From Amoebophrya sp. AT5.2 (lineage: Eukaryota > Sar > Dinophyceae > Syndiniales > Amoebophryaceae), in contig RXOD01005496.1 in NCBI GenBank assembly GCA_005223375.1, forward strand, positions 1-13,752: DNA of 13,752 nt, in the 5' to 3' direction. Below the pieces are notes generated by a model. It was given only the letters and a program-made list of their open reading frames with translations. It ran no database searches and was not told where the DNA came from. The position numbers were made by a program, and so were the translations under genes. This document shows, piece after piece, positions 1-8,869 of this stretch (positions are counted from its first letter, which is position 1; each line of letters begins with the position of its first letter).

Positions 1-36
1 CTCGGAGTTTTTCCGCCTGAGCCGATGCGGTTTTTT

Positions 37-216
37 TTTGGACGGCTTCGGCTCTTTTTTGGACGGACTCCAAAGCAAAAAGGGAATTAATCCGGAAATT
101 TCGCCAAGCGCTGTGGCGGACTCTTTTCGGACAAATTCATGGGCCGAATTCAGGGAGGAAACACAAATTCATGCTGTTGCTCGTTACTGTCCAGAGAAGA
201 GCCGAACCCGTCCAAA
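37..216. repeat. 180-bp segment bounded by 20-bp inverted repeats
   Basis: The 20-mer TTTGGACGGCTTCGGCTCTT at 37-56 recurs in inverted orientation at 197-216 with one mismatch (19 of 20). Inside, TTTTTTGGACGG is repeated directly (34-45 and 55-66), and ACAAATTCATG is repeated directly at 131-141 and 163-173. The segment has no convincing coding frame. It starts about 32 bp downstream of a possible splice donor of the minus-strand gene at 232-888, so it may lie inside an intron. Its shape, terminal inverted repeats around a short non-coding core, suits a small non-autonomous element, but no flanking target duplication is evident. Confidence 0.5.
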
Positions 217-231
217 TGAAAGCTGAGGCCA

Positions 232-888
232 TTAATAAAGAGTAATACCGGTCGCTCTGAACAGATTGGGATTCGCTTGTTGAAACCAGAACTTTGAACC
301 GGGCTTGGCATCGTCCTGGATGCCAAACCTATACTCGGTGTCTTCCGAATCCAGCATGACCACGGTAAATCCGGACCCGTGATAATAACCCGATTTCTTC
401 ATCGAGAATCTCATCCGGGCACTCGTGATCGCCTCCGCCGACTGGTAGTAAAGAATCTTAGTATCGCTTGAAGACGCAGGATCTACTACCCCCCCTTCAC
501 AGGCGTAGACGGTCTTCCCGTCCACGGTCTTGATTCCCTCGCACCCTGCGGTGGGCGCCGAGAACGTCGCGAGGGATTTGCTCTGGACGAGATCGGTGTC
601 GTAGAGGGCCTCGCCGTTTACCTCCCACTGCAACATCGTTGAGGAGGATTCAGCAAATGTCGCTTCGGAATTACCTCCCACGGCTGAGGAGGACGAGGAC
701 GAGGAGATTTGGACGAGGGTTTCTCTAGTGTTGGAAGTCGAAATCGAATTCGACGACGAAGTCGTGTACTGCCTCCGCCGCGAAGAAGTAGTGCCCCTGG
801 CTCGAGCAGCAGACTCCGCCGATGCGAGAACGCAGCCCAGCGCCAGCATCGCAGCGGCAGAGCCACCGCTTCCCAACTTCATTCTCAT
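232..888 (-). CDS. Secreted Ser-rich hypothetical protein (3' end uncertain)
   Basis: This 218-aa frame is unrecognised. Residues 1-24 form a clear signal peptide: basic start (MRMK), hydrophobic core MLALGCVL, and an A-S-A cleavage site before Glu25. Residues 33-84 are a Ser/Thr/Arg-rich linker with a run of seven serines. Residues 85-218 look globular, with Trp88, a possible Cys116-Cys130 pair, and aromatic-rich beta-like segments around 158-208. Two in-frame ATGs sit at codons 1 and 3; I keep the first. The frame ends at TAA, but a GTATTA donor-like site (intron start 248, phase 1) lies just before the stop, and the last codons lose the GC-ending bias of the rest. The true gene may therefore splice into an exon further toward position 1. 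A secreted location is well supported; no function is. Confidence 0.6.
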   Translation of the reverse strand: MRMKLGSGGSAAAMLALGCVLASAESAARARGTTSSRRRQYTTSSSNSISTSNTRETLVQISSSSSSSAVGGNSEATFAESSSTMLQWEVNGEALYDTDLVQSKSLATFSAPTAGCEGIKTVDGKTVYACEGGVVDPASSSDTKILYYQSAEAITSARMRFSMKKSGYYHGSGFTVVMLDSEDTEYRFGIQDDAKPGSKFWFQQANPNLFRATGITLY

Positions 889-1157
889 CGATCGGTGTGT
901 TGTGTTCGTTGTGCTAAGTTGTGGTCATGAGATGAAAATTTCACCGCGCCCCGTAGTACTCTCGTCCCTCTCGGCTCTGCCATGGTGCCATAGCGATTCT
1001 TTCGCTCTGTCTCTAGGTCTAGTGTTACTGTAATCGATGCTCAAGTTCAAATGCTACCTTTGTTTTCTTCGTAAGAACATCGATCTGCGGCAAGCAAAAG
1101 AAATTTTGTTGCTTCCTTTCGTCAACGTATTTTTTTATGAGAATTTTTTCGGTGGGG

Positions 1158-1216
1158 ATTGAGAATCAATTTACCTAGCGAATTCTTACGCTACGCATCT
1201 CATTGAGAATCAATTT
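1158..1216. repeat. 15-bp direct repeat, each copy containing a small dyad
   Basis: ATTGAGAATCAATTT occurs identically at 1158-1172 and 1202-1216, 44 bp apart start to start. Each copy contains the dyad ATTGA-GAA-TCAAT. It lies about 270-330 bp upstream of the ATG at 888, so it could be a paired regulatory site, or a target duplication around a 29-bp core. Confidence 0.5.
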
Positions 1217-1364
1217 CCTGTAAAGCCTGCGGGGGCACGAAAATTTTCCACAATCTAAAAAAAAATAGCATGTCTCACTACCACCTGTGCAGCAGAAGTT
1301 GTGTCCTTTTCATCTTCTGCGACCCATTATACCGGAACTGAAATAAACAGCAATTGAATCAACA

Positions 1365-1385
1365 AGTTCCTCCTGAGGAGGAACT
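1365..1385. repeat. 21-bp near-perfect palindrome in a 3' flank
   Basis: Two 10-bp arms, AGTTCCTCCT and AGGAGGAACT, are perfectly complementary around a single central G. The site is about 160 bp downstream of the stop codon of the Cys-rich gene, in its transcribed direction. It would form a strong hairpin if present in the 3' untranslated region, or a dyad protein site if not. Confidence 0.55.
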
Positions 1386-1541
1386 AAAAACGCAAACCGA
1401 AGTCCAATCAGAAAATTTAGTTTTAGAGGTCTATATTCTCTAGACACCTTTTTGGTACGCGCCTCTGCTTCGTAGATCCAAACCTGGATTTTAGGGCGCA
1501 CTTTTTTGGAGGCACAATGTTTCTTTTCCGCTTCGGTTGTC

Positions 1542-4500
1542 TTATCTCGACACGCTGGCGCAGTCAAAGCGCGGGCAATAGAAGTTGCGGTCCGCATACA
1601 AGCCGTCGGGGCCACGTGCCCAGGTCTTCCCCTCCGCAGTGGCCTGGCACTGCACGTGGGGCAAAAGACAAGTCTCGTCCCGCCGCGTGTCGTAGCAGAG
1701 ACCCGACCAGCACCAGAAGCCTTCACCTCCACTTTCGCCCGCCGTGCAATCGCCATCCTTGGTGCACGTCTCTGATCGATTTGTTCAGCGAAATTTTATA
1801 CGTGATTGCGCAATAATGTTGGGCACTACCCGATAGATATCTTTTACGGGCGCATCCGAGCATTCATCGCCCTCTCGACGATTCGATTCCTTTAATTTCT
1901 CATCACCCTTTCCTTTGTGCCACAACTTCTTCGTGAACTCTCCACCAACCATAGCTATACAACTGAATATCAGTGAAAGAAAAAAGTTAATGTGATTATA
2001 GGATACGGTGGCAGAATCCGATCCCCGTTGCGCCTCGCATCGATGTCGCGCCTGCTGGGCAGTGTAGGCAGTCTCCCGTTCCGTTCTCGGAGCTGTAGGT
2101 CCCCGCTTCGCAGTACGCGCAATCCGCGCCCCCCCGCCCCCGTCCGCAGATGTCACAGGCCGCTGCTCCTGGACCCGTGGTCGAGAACCCCGCGTCGCAC
2201 TTCTGGCATTCCCTCCCCGCGGCCCCCCCGGGCTCTCCTGCTTCCGGGAGGAAAAACCCCACCTCGCACGCCTCGCACTTCTCACCCGCGTGGCCCGCCG
2301 CGCACAGGCTGCACTGTTGCTCGCTCTCCGCGTGGGAGTGCGGAGTCGTGAACCCCGCCGGGCAGGGGGCGCAGTTCTTGCCGCCGTGCGCGTCAGGCTC
2401 CTGCGCGCCGCCGGCACTAAAGGTGCCGGGCGCGCACGGCGCGCACGTGGGGCCGCCGTGACCAGGCGCGCACGCCGTGCAGTCCTCGACGCGGGTAGCG
2501 CCGCCGTGGGGCGTGACCAAATTGCTGGGACACGGCTTGCACTCGGAGGCCGGAGTGGAGCCGCCCTCGGAATAACTGCCAGGTTCGCAACGGGTGCACC
2601 GCGAAGACTCGCCAGGAGCAAGACCGAAACCAGCCGCGCAAGCTGGTGCGATGAAAGCATGGATGAACATTTATCAATCGAGTCAATACTTGTTTCGAGG
2701 ATCTATTTGCATGACCCCTACATTATCACGTTTCCAATTTTTCTCCAACAGACACCTAATCTAAAACATCTCCTAATATAACCGATTTACTAGAACAATG
2801 AATATGAAATCGGTCGAAGTATGGAAAAAGTACCGTTGCACTCGTCCTTCGTGACCGCTCCTGTGGTTTTGGTCGTGGTCCCGAACGGACAGTTGACGCA
2901 CTTCTTGCCATCCTCACTGTACGTCCCCACCGCGCACTCGCTGCACCCCGCGCCTCCTTGCCCTGGGCCGCACACTTTCTCGCAGCACCGCTCGGCGTGC
3001 TCGATCGTGCACGGGAGATCCCCCTGCTGCGGCTGACCCCCGCCGGTACTAGATGAAGATAGCGCAGCGCATTTCTGTGTTTCCATGTCTTTGTTCAGCC
3101 GGCTCATCTTGGGATCATGGAGACCCCCCCCGCCGCCGGGGGTCGTTTCGGCGCACAGGGCGTCTGTGAAAAACTCGCCGCACAGCGTTGGCGGCGGCCA
3201 GCGGGCGATCACGCAGGGTGGCGGATACCGCCCGCAAAGCCGCTTCTTCTGATTACGTGGGGCACACCTCCCGGCCTCGATTCCATTCCCCGCGTCGGCC
3301 GGACAGGTGTCCCGCGCACAACCGTAAAAATCAGTGCAAGAGGGACCGCCGCATGTCACCTTGTTGTTCATCAAAAGTTTTTTTATCCTCGAGGAGCCGA
3401 AAATTGCAGATCGCTAGGTCAACTCAGCTGCTCTGCTTGCCGTAATGATCTCGTGTGAATATCACTATTCAAAAAAGATCGTGCCTGAGGGGAACGAAAA
3501 AGACGGGAGGCTGGAAGCGGTGAGAGGAAGAGAAGAAGTGGCGAAGGTCAGATGGTATGTCATTGGTTTTGATCCTCCGGGTGCTACTTCTTTTCGGTCG
3601 TTGTCACGCTTGCCCGGGCCAATCCACGTCGCCAAGACCCACACAAGTCCAAGACCCCCTCACTGATGAAGAAACAGAAAGGTTCATCGTGGATGTGATG
3701 TAGCAGTAGCACGTGCACAGCCAAGGATATTAAAATGGCCATATGAAAAAGAACTGCTACTTGTTGCAGTGTTCCCTGTGCGTCTTCGTACATTTTCGGG
3801 CAGCAGCGGTACACGTCGTATTCCTTCCCCTCCTTACCGCTCTCCTGGTACGGGAACAGGGTTGCGCCGTAATACGAGGAGTAATGAGTCACGGGATCCA
3901 CTTCGTACTCTGCGTTGCCCGGGCCGGAGCCCGTCGCCACACCCCGATACACGTCGCAGCTGGGCGTCGAATAATTGATCACCGCGTCCGTCTGAAGAGC
4001 CGGGGAGGGGGACGGCTGCGCTTCCGGCTGATCGGATGAAGGTTCTTGTTGGCTCTGGGTGCCACCACCCCCAGCGGGCGGAGGTGTCGCTGCGTCGCCG
4101 GCGGCCGGTCCAGGCGAAGAATGCGGCGCCGGCGCCGGCGCTGCAGCCGTGGCCTTCGCAGCGGCGGGGGGCGGGGAAGTCGTTTGCTCTGCGGACGGAG
4201 GTGCATTCACGTCTAGATCTTTGATCCCCGGAACCATATCACCTGATTGTGCAGCTGCCGCTCTCTTTAGTAGCGCTGCAGTAGAAGTTATCTTTTCCTG
4301 CGGTACCGCGAGTGTAGTTGTAGTCGCAGCCTCAGCCGTTTCGGTGGTCGTGGCGGCACTTATGTCCTCTTCCGCCGATTTTTCTTTGGTTTTCTTAGTT
4401 GCACGATCATCAGCAGTCCACCCCCGAGGTCCGGAATTTTTGTCGTGGCCCAGCTGCTCCACTACAAGCTTAAACTGCTTTCCCACCGCCCGCTTCTGTT

Positions 4501-5008
4501 TCTGTTGGCCCCACACGACGGGCTCAACGGCGTCCTGAATCTCCACGCCGGCAGCCGGCGTGGAGGTGTAGGACGCCGTTGGGCCCGTCGCTGACCAGGA
4601 TTCTCCAGAATCATGTACTACAGGACGCTCGTCGGCTTGTGGCTCGCGTTTCACCGTGACGTCCACTGCGAAAGGGGAATTGCTTCTTTTCCTCGTGCGA
4701 ACGCGGATGTTGGAGGTAGTAGTAGGATTGGCCACGCCGAGGATGTTCTTCGGAATCAGCTGCTGGAGCGGGAGCGCCGCAGGATCATTCCCCTGGTATT
4801 TTTCTCGCTTGTTTGGCGAGTGCTGGTGTGAGGACCCCTCGACCGGCCGCGAGGACACTGCGAAAGAAAGCCTCTGCCTTGTGAAGACCCCATCACCGCC
4901 TCCAGCTCCGCGGGAAACGCCACCACTGACGCGGAGGCCGTGGTCAATGCTTAGTGCGGAGACGAGCGCGGGGCGGACGGAGGCAATGAGGAGTCCCTTT
5001 GTCAGCAT
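1542..5008 (-). CDS. Secreted Cys-rich protein with GCC2/GCC3 ephrin-receptor-like repeats (4-exon model)
   Basis: Exons 5008-3761, 3359-2834, 2642-2007 and 1771-1542 join in phases 0, 1 and 1 to an 879-aa protein. Residues 1-20 are a signal peptide. Residues 50-345 are disordered: basic, then Thr/Ala-rich, then Pro/Ala/Gln-rich (about 270-340). A YC-rich segment with Cys-Cys at 402-403 ends exon 1. Residues 417-490 carry about 10 cysteines. Residues about 540-800 hold repeated C-x2-C-x-PG-(S/T)-(Y/F)-S and C-x2-C-P-x-G-(F/T)-T units typical of GCC2_GCC3 domains, seen in extracellular protist and animal proteins. The last exon adds a different Cys/Trp-rich tail; no membrane anchor is visible. 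The last three exons are well supported. The first junction is less certain: its acceptor is AAG rather than CAG, and exon 1 otherwise reads on to a stop at 3584 with a hydrophobic tail, so this may be two genes (5008-3584 and about 3371-1542). Exact function is unknown; adhesion or surface roles are inference. Confidence 0.62.
1772..2006 (-). other. Intron 3 of the Cys-rich gene
   Basis: It starts GTATCC and ends ATCAG (235 bp, phase 1). Joining across it keeps the Cys-rich frame: Phe-Cys-His then Gln-Thr-Cys-Thr-Lys-Asp. The frame of the upstream exon meets a stop immediately after the donor, which supports removal. A 55-codon open frame (1952-1785) inside it has protein-like charged composition but cannot be joined in phase with a normal-size intron. 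Confidence 0.7.
2643..2833 (-). other. Intron 2 of the Cys-rich gene
   Basis: It starts GTACTT and ends CACCAG (191 bp, phase 1). The joined reading passes Asp-Glu-Cys-Asn into Ala-Cys-Ala-Ala-Gly-Phe, restoring a GCC2/GCC3 unit across the junction. It contains an 8-bp inverted repeat, ACCGATTT at 2781-2788 and AAATCGGT at 2807-2814, close to the donor. Confidence 0.78.
3360..3760 (-). other. Proposed intron 1 joining the disordered and Cys-rich parts
   Basis: The proposed donor CAACAA|GTAGCA and acceptor AACAAG|GTGACA are both phase 0 (401 bp). Codons just upstream end mostly in G or C, and this bias disappears right after the donor, which suggests the coding sequence stops there. The acceptor lacks a pyrimidine tract. 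An alternative in-phase acceptor, GACCTAG, lies about 55 bp upstream. If there is no intron, the frame continues to 3584 through a hydrophobic stretch that could be a membrane anchor. Confidence 0.45.
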
Positions 5009-6110
5009 CCTCCCCCATCCTGCATCACGCCCTATATTGCTGCTCTAACTATACTCGTTCATCAGGTTCGGCTACAGCCTATGCATCCCTCGCTCGGAGG
5101 ACGACTTCCGAAACGAGGAAAAATCATCTTCAACAACATGCCGAGGATGAGCAATCGAGCAGCGGGGGCCTCCCTTTTTTTATTTGTTCAGCCAAAATGT
5201 AAATGGCGTCTAATTTCTAAAGAATGGAGTGATTCCTCCATAAAAAGCCTGCTCCCCTCGTGAATCTGTATCTGAATCACCATGCTAACTAGGAGATATT
5301 TTAAGCAATTCAAATTTATGCCTGCAAGGGACTGCTCTCAGTCTGTCTTATGCAGGCGAGGTAGGGCAGCTGAACGCAGGAGATTTCTTTTCCACAGGCC
5401 TCCTCGGTGGCCGCAGTGCCACCGCGAGCGCGAAAATAGTACTGCTGACACAATCCAGAATCTTCTGCAAAAAGGGTCGAGCCGGGAATCTCAATTGTTG
5501 TTGCTGGCACTCGGCTGTAAGAGCGCCGTCACTCGCTCTCGCGCTGGAGCTCGTATCTTCGCGTAGACCACTATCCCTGTTCTTTAGGTACTGCTAGAGA
5601 GGCGGGATTTACTTTTTTCTTAATATCGGGGTCGGCGTCGGCGTCGGGGAAAAATATACTAACTTATATTAATCGCGTTCGCGATCGCGCCAACTGCGGA
5701 ATTCTCACTGTTCTACCTACCATGCCCTACGACGTAAAGTAGCCAAAATCGATTGTACAAAGAATAGCCACCTGGTTCAAACTTCAACAAGGCCGTTCTG
5801 ATGCAATATTCTGTGTTTCCTTTTGGTATTCTTCGACTGACACTGATTGTGTAGTATGATCATGGAGATGGAATCAATCGCACCAGATCCAGTTCCAGAG
5901 TACATCAACTATAGTACAAAGCATCCGCATGACTTCAGCCTATAGCTGTAGACTCATGCCGAAGTTAGCACGGAGGCGCGCACTCGGTATCATAACAGCC
6001 CATAGAGGAAAAAGCTCCAGGCAGAGGTGGAAATGAGTCTATCTCTATTGGCGTACGGCAGAAGCAGGAGCGGTCTGCTACAAACGATATCATGATCATC
6101 AGCTCTACTT
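5009..6110. other. Long intergenic region with one possible small exon
   Basis: This 1.1-kb gap holds the 3' flank of the gene ending at 6111 and the 5' flank of the gene starting at 5008. It contains three tandem GTCGGC-type hexamers (5631-5648), the 10-bp palindrome CGCGATCGCG (5680-5689), and an AT-rich stretch between them. The only coding-like part is minus-strand 5514-5316. I found no tRNA, rRNA or snRNA signature. Confidence 0.5.
5316..5514 (-). CDS. Possible terminal exon of an unrecognised small gene
   Basis: A minus-strand open frame of about 65 codons follows a splice-acceptor-like CTTACAG and ends at TAA. It contains four cysteines in about 40 residues (Leu-Cys-Gln-Gln, Ala-Cys-Gly-Lys, Ser-Cys-Val-Gln, Ala-Cys-Ile-Arg) and moderately GC-ending codons, so it could be the end of a small secreted protein. 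There is no convincing ATG or upstream exon. Chance is a fair alternative. Confidence 0.2.
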
Positions 6111-8570
6111 CTAGCGCTCCAGCGACGCCCGGATTCGTTCCAGGATGGATCGCAGCCCGTTTGCGTTCCCACCACGACCTGCTCCACCAACCGCCGCATC
6201 ATCTCGCGAGCCGGAGCAACCCTCTCCAAGTACTCCTTCCGCCAACTCTTCTTCTCTCAACTGCGCCACCATGCTGTCGTAGGTTTTCCATTCCATGGCT
6301 TGGCCGCGCTCCAGCAACACGCGGAAGTACTCCAGCACGAAATACGCCGCCTCCTCCGCGTGCGCAGGAACTACTGCTGGCGACGATGTTGATGCAGCTA
6401 CCCCATTCTTAGCCGTCGTCGCGCCGTGGTCCGATGTGGAACCACTCCTGCCACTGCTACCGCCGCGCAGCTGTTCTGAGACGAGCTCTTGATACAGCTT
6501 CAGCTGTCTCTGGACATCGTCGGACAAGTATCGCCGCATCCACTCTCGTTCGGCGTCCGCCCGGGCCCTGGTCGGCGAAGGAGGAGCTCCACCACCTCCT
6601 GGAAGAAAATGCTTGCTCTTGTGCAGCAGTCGATCCAGCCGAAGTGCCTCTTGCGCGTACAGAGCTGCCTGCAATTTCGTGGAGCCTCTGCAGCTCGTCC
6701 CATGATTCCCTCTACTCTGGCGGATGCAGCTGCTGTCCTGCTCATCAGGAGGAGCGAGTTTCGCGAACAGCCGCGCCGTGGGGCAGAGGGAGGGCGGTAC
6801 TTCGTTCAGGCGGGCGACGCGGTTGCCCCACAAGTGGGAATAGAAGTGCGCGCTGGGCGAGTCGTGGAGGTCCGAGGCGGCACGGTGCGAACCCTCGCCC
6901 GGCGGCCCGAAACGATTAAGGGTGCTCGCTTTCTCGACGCCTGAATTTTAGTGTCAGCAGCCCATGTTCGCGGAAGTCGTGGACGAAAAAAATACTACTT
7001 TCTTATATCGCCTTTAGCACCTGCTCCCGCCGCCGCACTGCTGCCGAGCCCCGTGTTGCCTGAGGCGCCGGCTGCCGTGAAGCCCCCAACTGGTTCATCG
7101 TTCCCTCCGTGACAAATGTGCACGTCCAGCTGTCGTTCGTGCCCGAGCTTTTTGTCGAACACCGTCCGGAGCTCTTTGTTGGTGTTGTTTTGCAGCTCCT
7201 TGGCGGCATCGCGCTCCGCTTTCTCGAGCCGCCTGCGCAGCCGCTTCTGCCACGCTGCCGTATTGCCACCTTCGCGGAGGTCTTGCGGGTGGTCCATCCG
7301 GGAGGCCGACAATGCTGCTCCGCCTTTCAGCATGTCGCCCCCGCTTCCGCTAGCAGAAGAAGTTCCCACGACCTGCTCATCCGACGTAGCGGATCCGGCT
7401 TGCCGCAGCCGCAGTGGCAGCGTCCGCACCTGCGACCGGGAAGTGAAGCTCACGTACCTGCGGAGGGAGGGGAAGTCGCGCGGGTCAATTGAGTTTAGAA
7501 TTGGCTAATATTTGAATCATTTATAGGTTCCGACTGATACGATTATACTGGCTCACTCGGGCTTGCTCGGGCTGCTCGAAGAGTCTGTGTGGGCAGTTTT
7601 CTTGCAGATTCTTCCACGCTCTGTCGCTGTGGAAGCTGCGAAACTGCGGCCGACGCCGGACGCGTGAAGCGTCCTCATCTGCTTTCGGATTTATCTCGTC
7701 GCCGAAATCTTGGCGCGGGATATTTTCCCTGCACAAGAAGCTTCTCTGCGGTACCGACGGCCGCCACGGCAAGCCGAAGACGAAGGTCTCCTCTTGCGAA
7801 TCCGTCGTGTCACGGTCTCCCACTGAAGCGAGAACAACCTCTCCTTCTTTCATCTGCCCTGCGCCAACTTTTCCCGCGACTCCGCCCTGCTTCTCAGAGT
7901 TGTCGCCTCTCGCGTCCGGCTCCATCCCGGCCTCCACTCCGTGTCCAATCGGCCGCGAGCGCACGTACCGCACTCGTGCGTAGGACTCTTTCAGGAAGCA
8001 CAGCAGAGCGTTGGGCTGCCGCTTCGCAGCCAGCCGTTTCCGGTGAATCGCACGCTGGACGCTGTCGATGATCGCGTTTGCGGTTGTGACACTCGTTCCC
8101 ACGCCCATCACCGCCTGCGGGCCAGGCAGCGCCGCCTGCACGCGGCCGGGCCGCTTAGTGGTGTTCCACCGAAGCGTTTTGCCGGCGCGTCCAGCATGAG
8201 TATCAACGCCACCACCTCCGCGCAGTGGTACTTCTGAACCTGAAGCGGCGCTGTGGTTGCTCACATTCAGATTAAGATTCAGATTCACACCACCTCCTCC
8301 CGAGGAAGAGGACGCCGCTACCGTCGCACCGCTCGCCGCAATCGCAGTCCCCGCACCTCCGTTCGCTACAGTCTCGAGCAGGTCGACGTTCCCGAGCGGC
8401 ACATACGGCAGGTCCCTTCGCGCAGCGAAGCCGCGACCGCGGGGGCGCTGCTTCTCCCTATTCTGCGTCGCTTGCGAGGATGATCCCTGGCCGGCGTGGT
8501 AGCGGGCGGTGCAAATTTCCGATCGGTGCAGCACCACGCGGTCGCCGAGCTCCGCGAGAAGAGGCGGCAT
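6111..8570 (-). CDS. Unrecognised 762-aa basic protein with coiled coil (3 exons)
   Basis: Exons 8570-7549, 7457-7021 and 6940-6111 join in phases 2 and 1 into one open frame of 762 aa. The first intron (GTATAA to CCGCAG, 91 bp) has a strong pyrimidine tract. The second (GTGCTA to TTCAG, 80 bp) has a CTGAC branch-like motif close to the acceptor. Residues 1-60 look ordered (Leu-Ala-Glu-Leu-Gly-Asp, then His-Arg-Ser-Glu-Ile-Cys). Residues 70-125 are Ala/Ser/Gly-rich with an Asn-Leu dipeptide run at 95-102. Residues about 409-440 are Arg/Lys/Glu-rich and should form a coiled coil. The C-terminal third has several amphipathic, aromatic-containing helices before a Gly-rich linker and a basic end. 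There is no signal peptide or membrane segment, so cytosolic or nuclear location is likely. I do not recognise the family. Confidence 0.72.
8265..8288. repeat. Four tandem ATTCAG-like hexamers
   Basis: The units are ATTCAG, ATTAAG, ATTCAG and ATTCAC. Read on the minus strand they encode the Asn-Leu repeat of the 762-aa protein. This is a coding microsatellite, probably variable between strains. Confidence 0.7.
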
Positions 8571-8869
8571 TTTTCCTACAACGAACTTCCTTCTGAAGCT
8601 ACAACATTAAGAGCTACAACTACAAACAAAGAAGATTTACGAAACATTAACATCACTGCTGTCGGTAGTACAAGTAACGCGAGACGCGTCTCGCTTCAAC
8701 CGTAGTCGTAGACAGGCAGCAGGCAGCTCGCAAGGCGGTTGTCTGACGGTAAGATGCTGCTGCAGAGGACGAAGTCCCCTTGTTTTGTGCTTGCGTCAGC
8801 CGATAGTTCGCAATCGCATTCGATTTATAGCAAAAATCTTTTCAAAACGACTAGCTCCTGTGTTTTGCC
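8571..8869. other. Intergenic region with a 16-bp perfect palindrome
   Basis: This holds the 5' flank of the 762-aa protein gene and the 3' flank of the GPC1-like gene. GCGAGACGCGTCTCGC (8679-8694) is a perfect palindrome about 109-124 bp upstream of the ATG at 8570. I see nothing else distinctive. Confidence 0.5.
8679..8694. promoter_or_regulatory. Candidate regulatory palindrome upstream of the 762-aa gene
   Basis: The 16-bp sequence GCGAGACGCGTCTCGC equals its own reverse complement. Its place in a short 5' flank suggests a dimeric protein-binding site. No known factor is assigned, so the role is inference. Confidence 0.3.

Larger units (their letters stand above)
889..1541. other. Intergenic region between two minus-strand genes
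   Basis: This holds the 3' flank of the Cys-rich gene ending at 1542 and the 5' flank of the secreted-protein gene starting at 888. A minus-strand open frame at 1310-1541 lacks the Cys spacing and GC-ending codons of the neighbouring exon and is probably untranslated. The stretch contains a 21-bp palindrome at 1365-1385 and a 15-bp direct repeat at 1158-1172 and 1202-1216. I see no recognisable promoter element or RNA gene. Confidence 0.5.

Noticed and set aside
1310..1756. 148-codon minus-strand frame
   Set aside because: Over 1542-1771 the alternative frame has regular Cys spacing and joins in phase to the upstream exon; the rest is likely 3' flank.
1785..2660. 291-codon minus-strand frame, Arg/Ala-rich
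   Set aside because: It overlaps the Cys-rich exon in another frame; the Cys-spaced frame matches known repeats and this one is biased to Arg/Ala, typical of a shadow frame.
4059..4538. 159-codon plus-strand frame, Ala/Gly/Pro-rich
   Set aside because: It is antisense to the disordered exon of the Cys-rich gene; its composition is explained by GC-rich codons on the other strand.
5770..5800. GGTTCAAAC box-B-like sequence of a tRNA
   Set aside because: There is no pairing partner or upstream cloverleaf.
6434..6944. Plus-strand frames of 151-161 codons
   Set aside because: They are antisense to exon 3 of the 762-aa protein, which is continuous in phase with two upstream exons.
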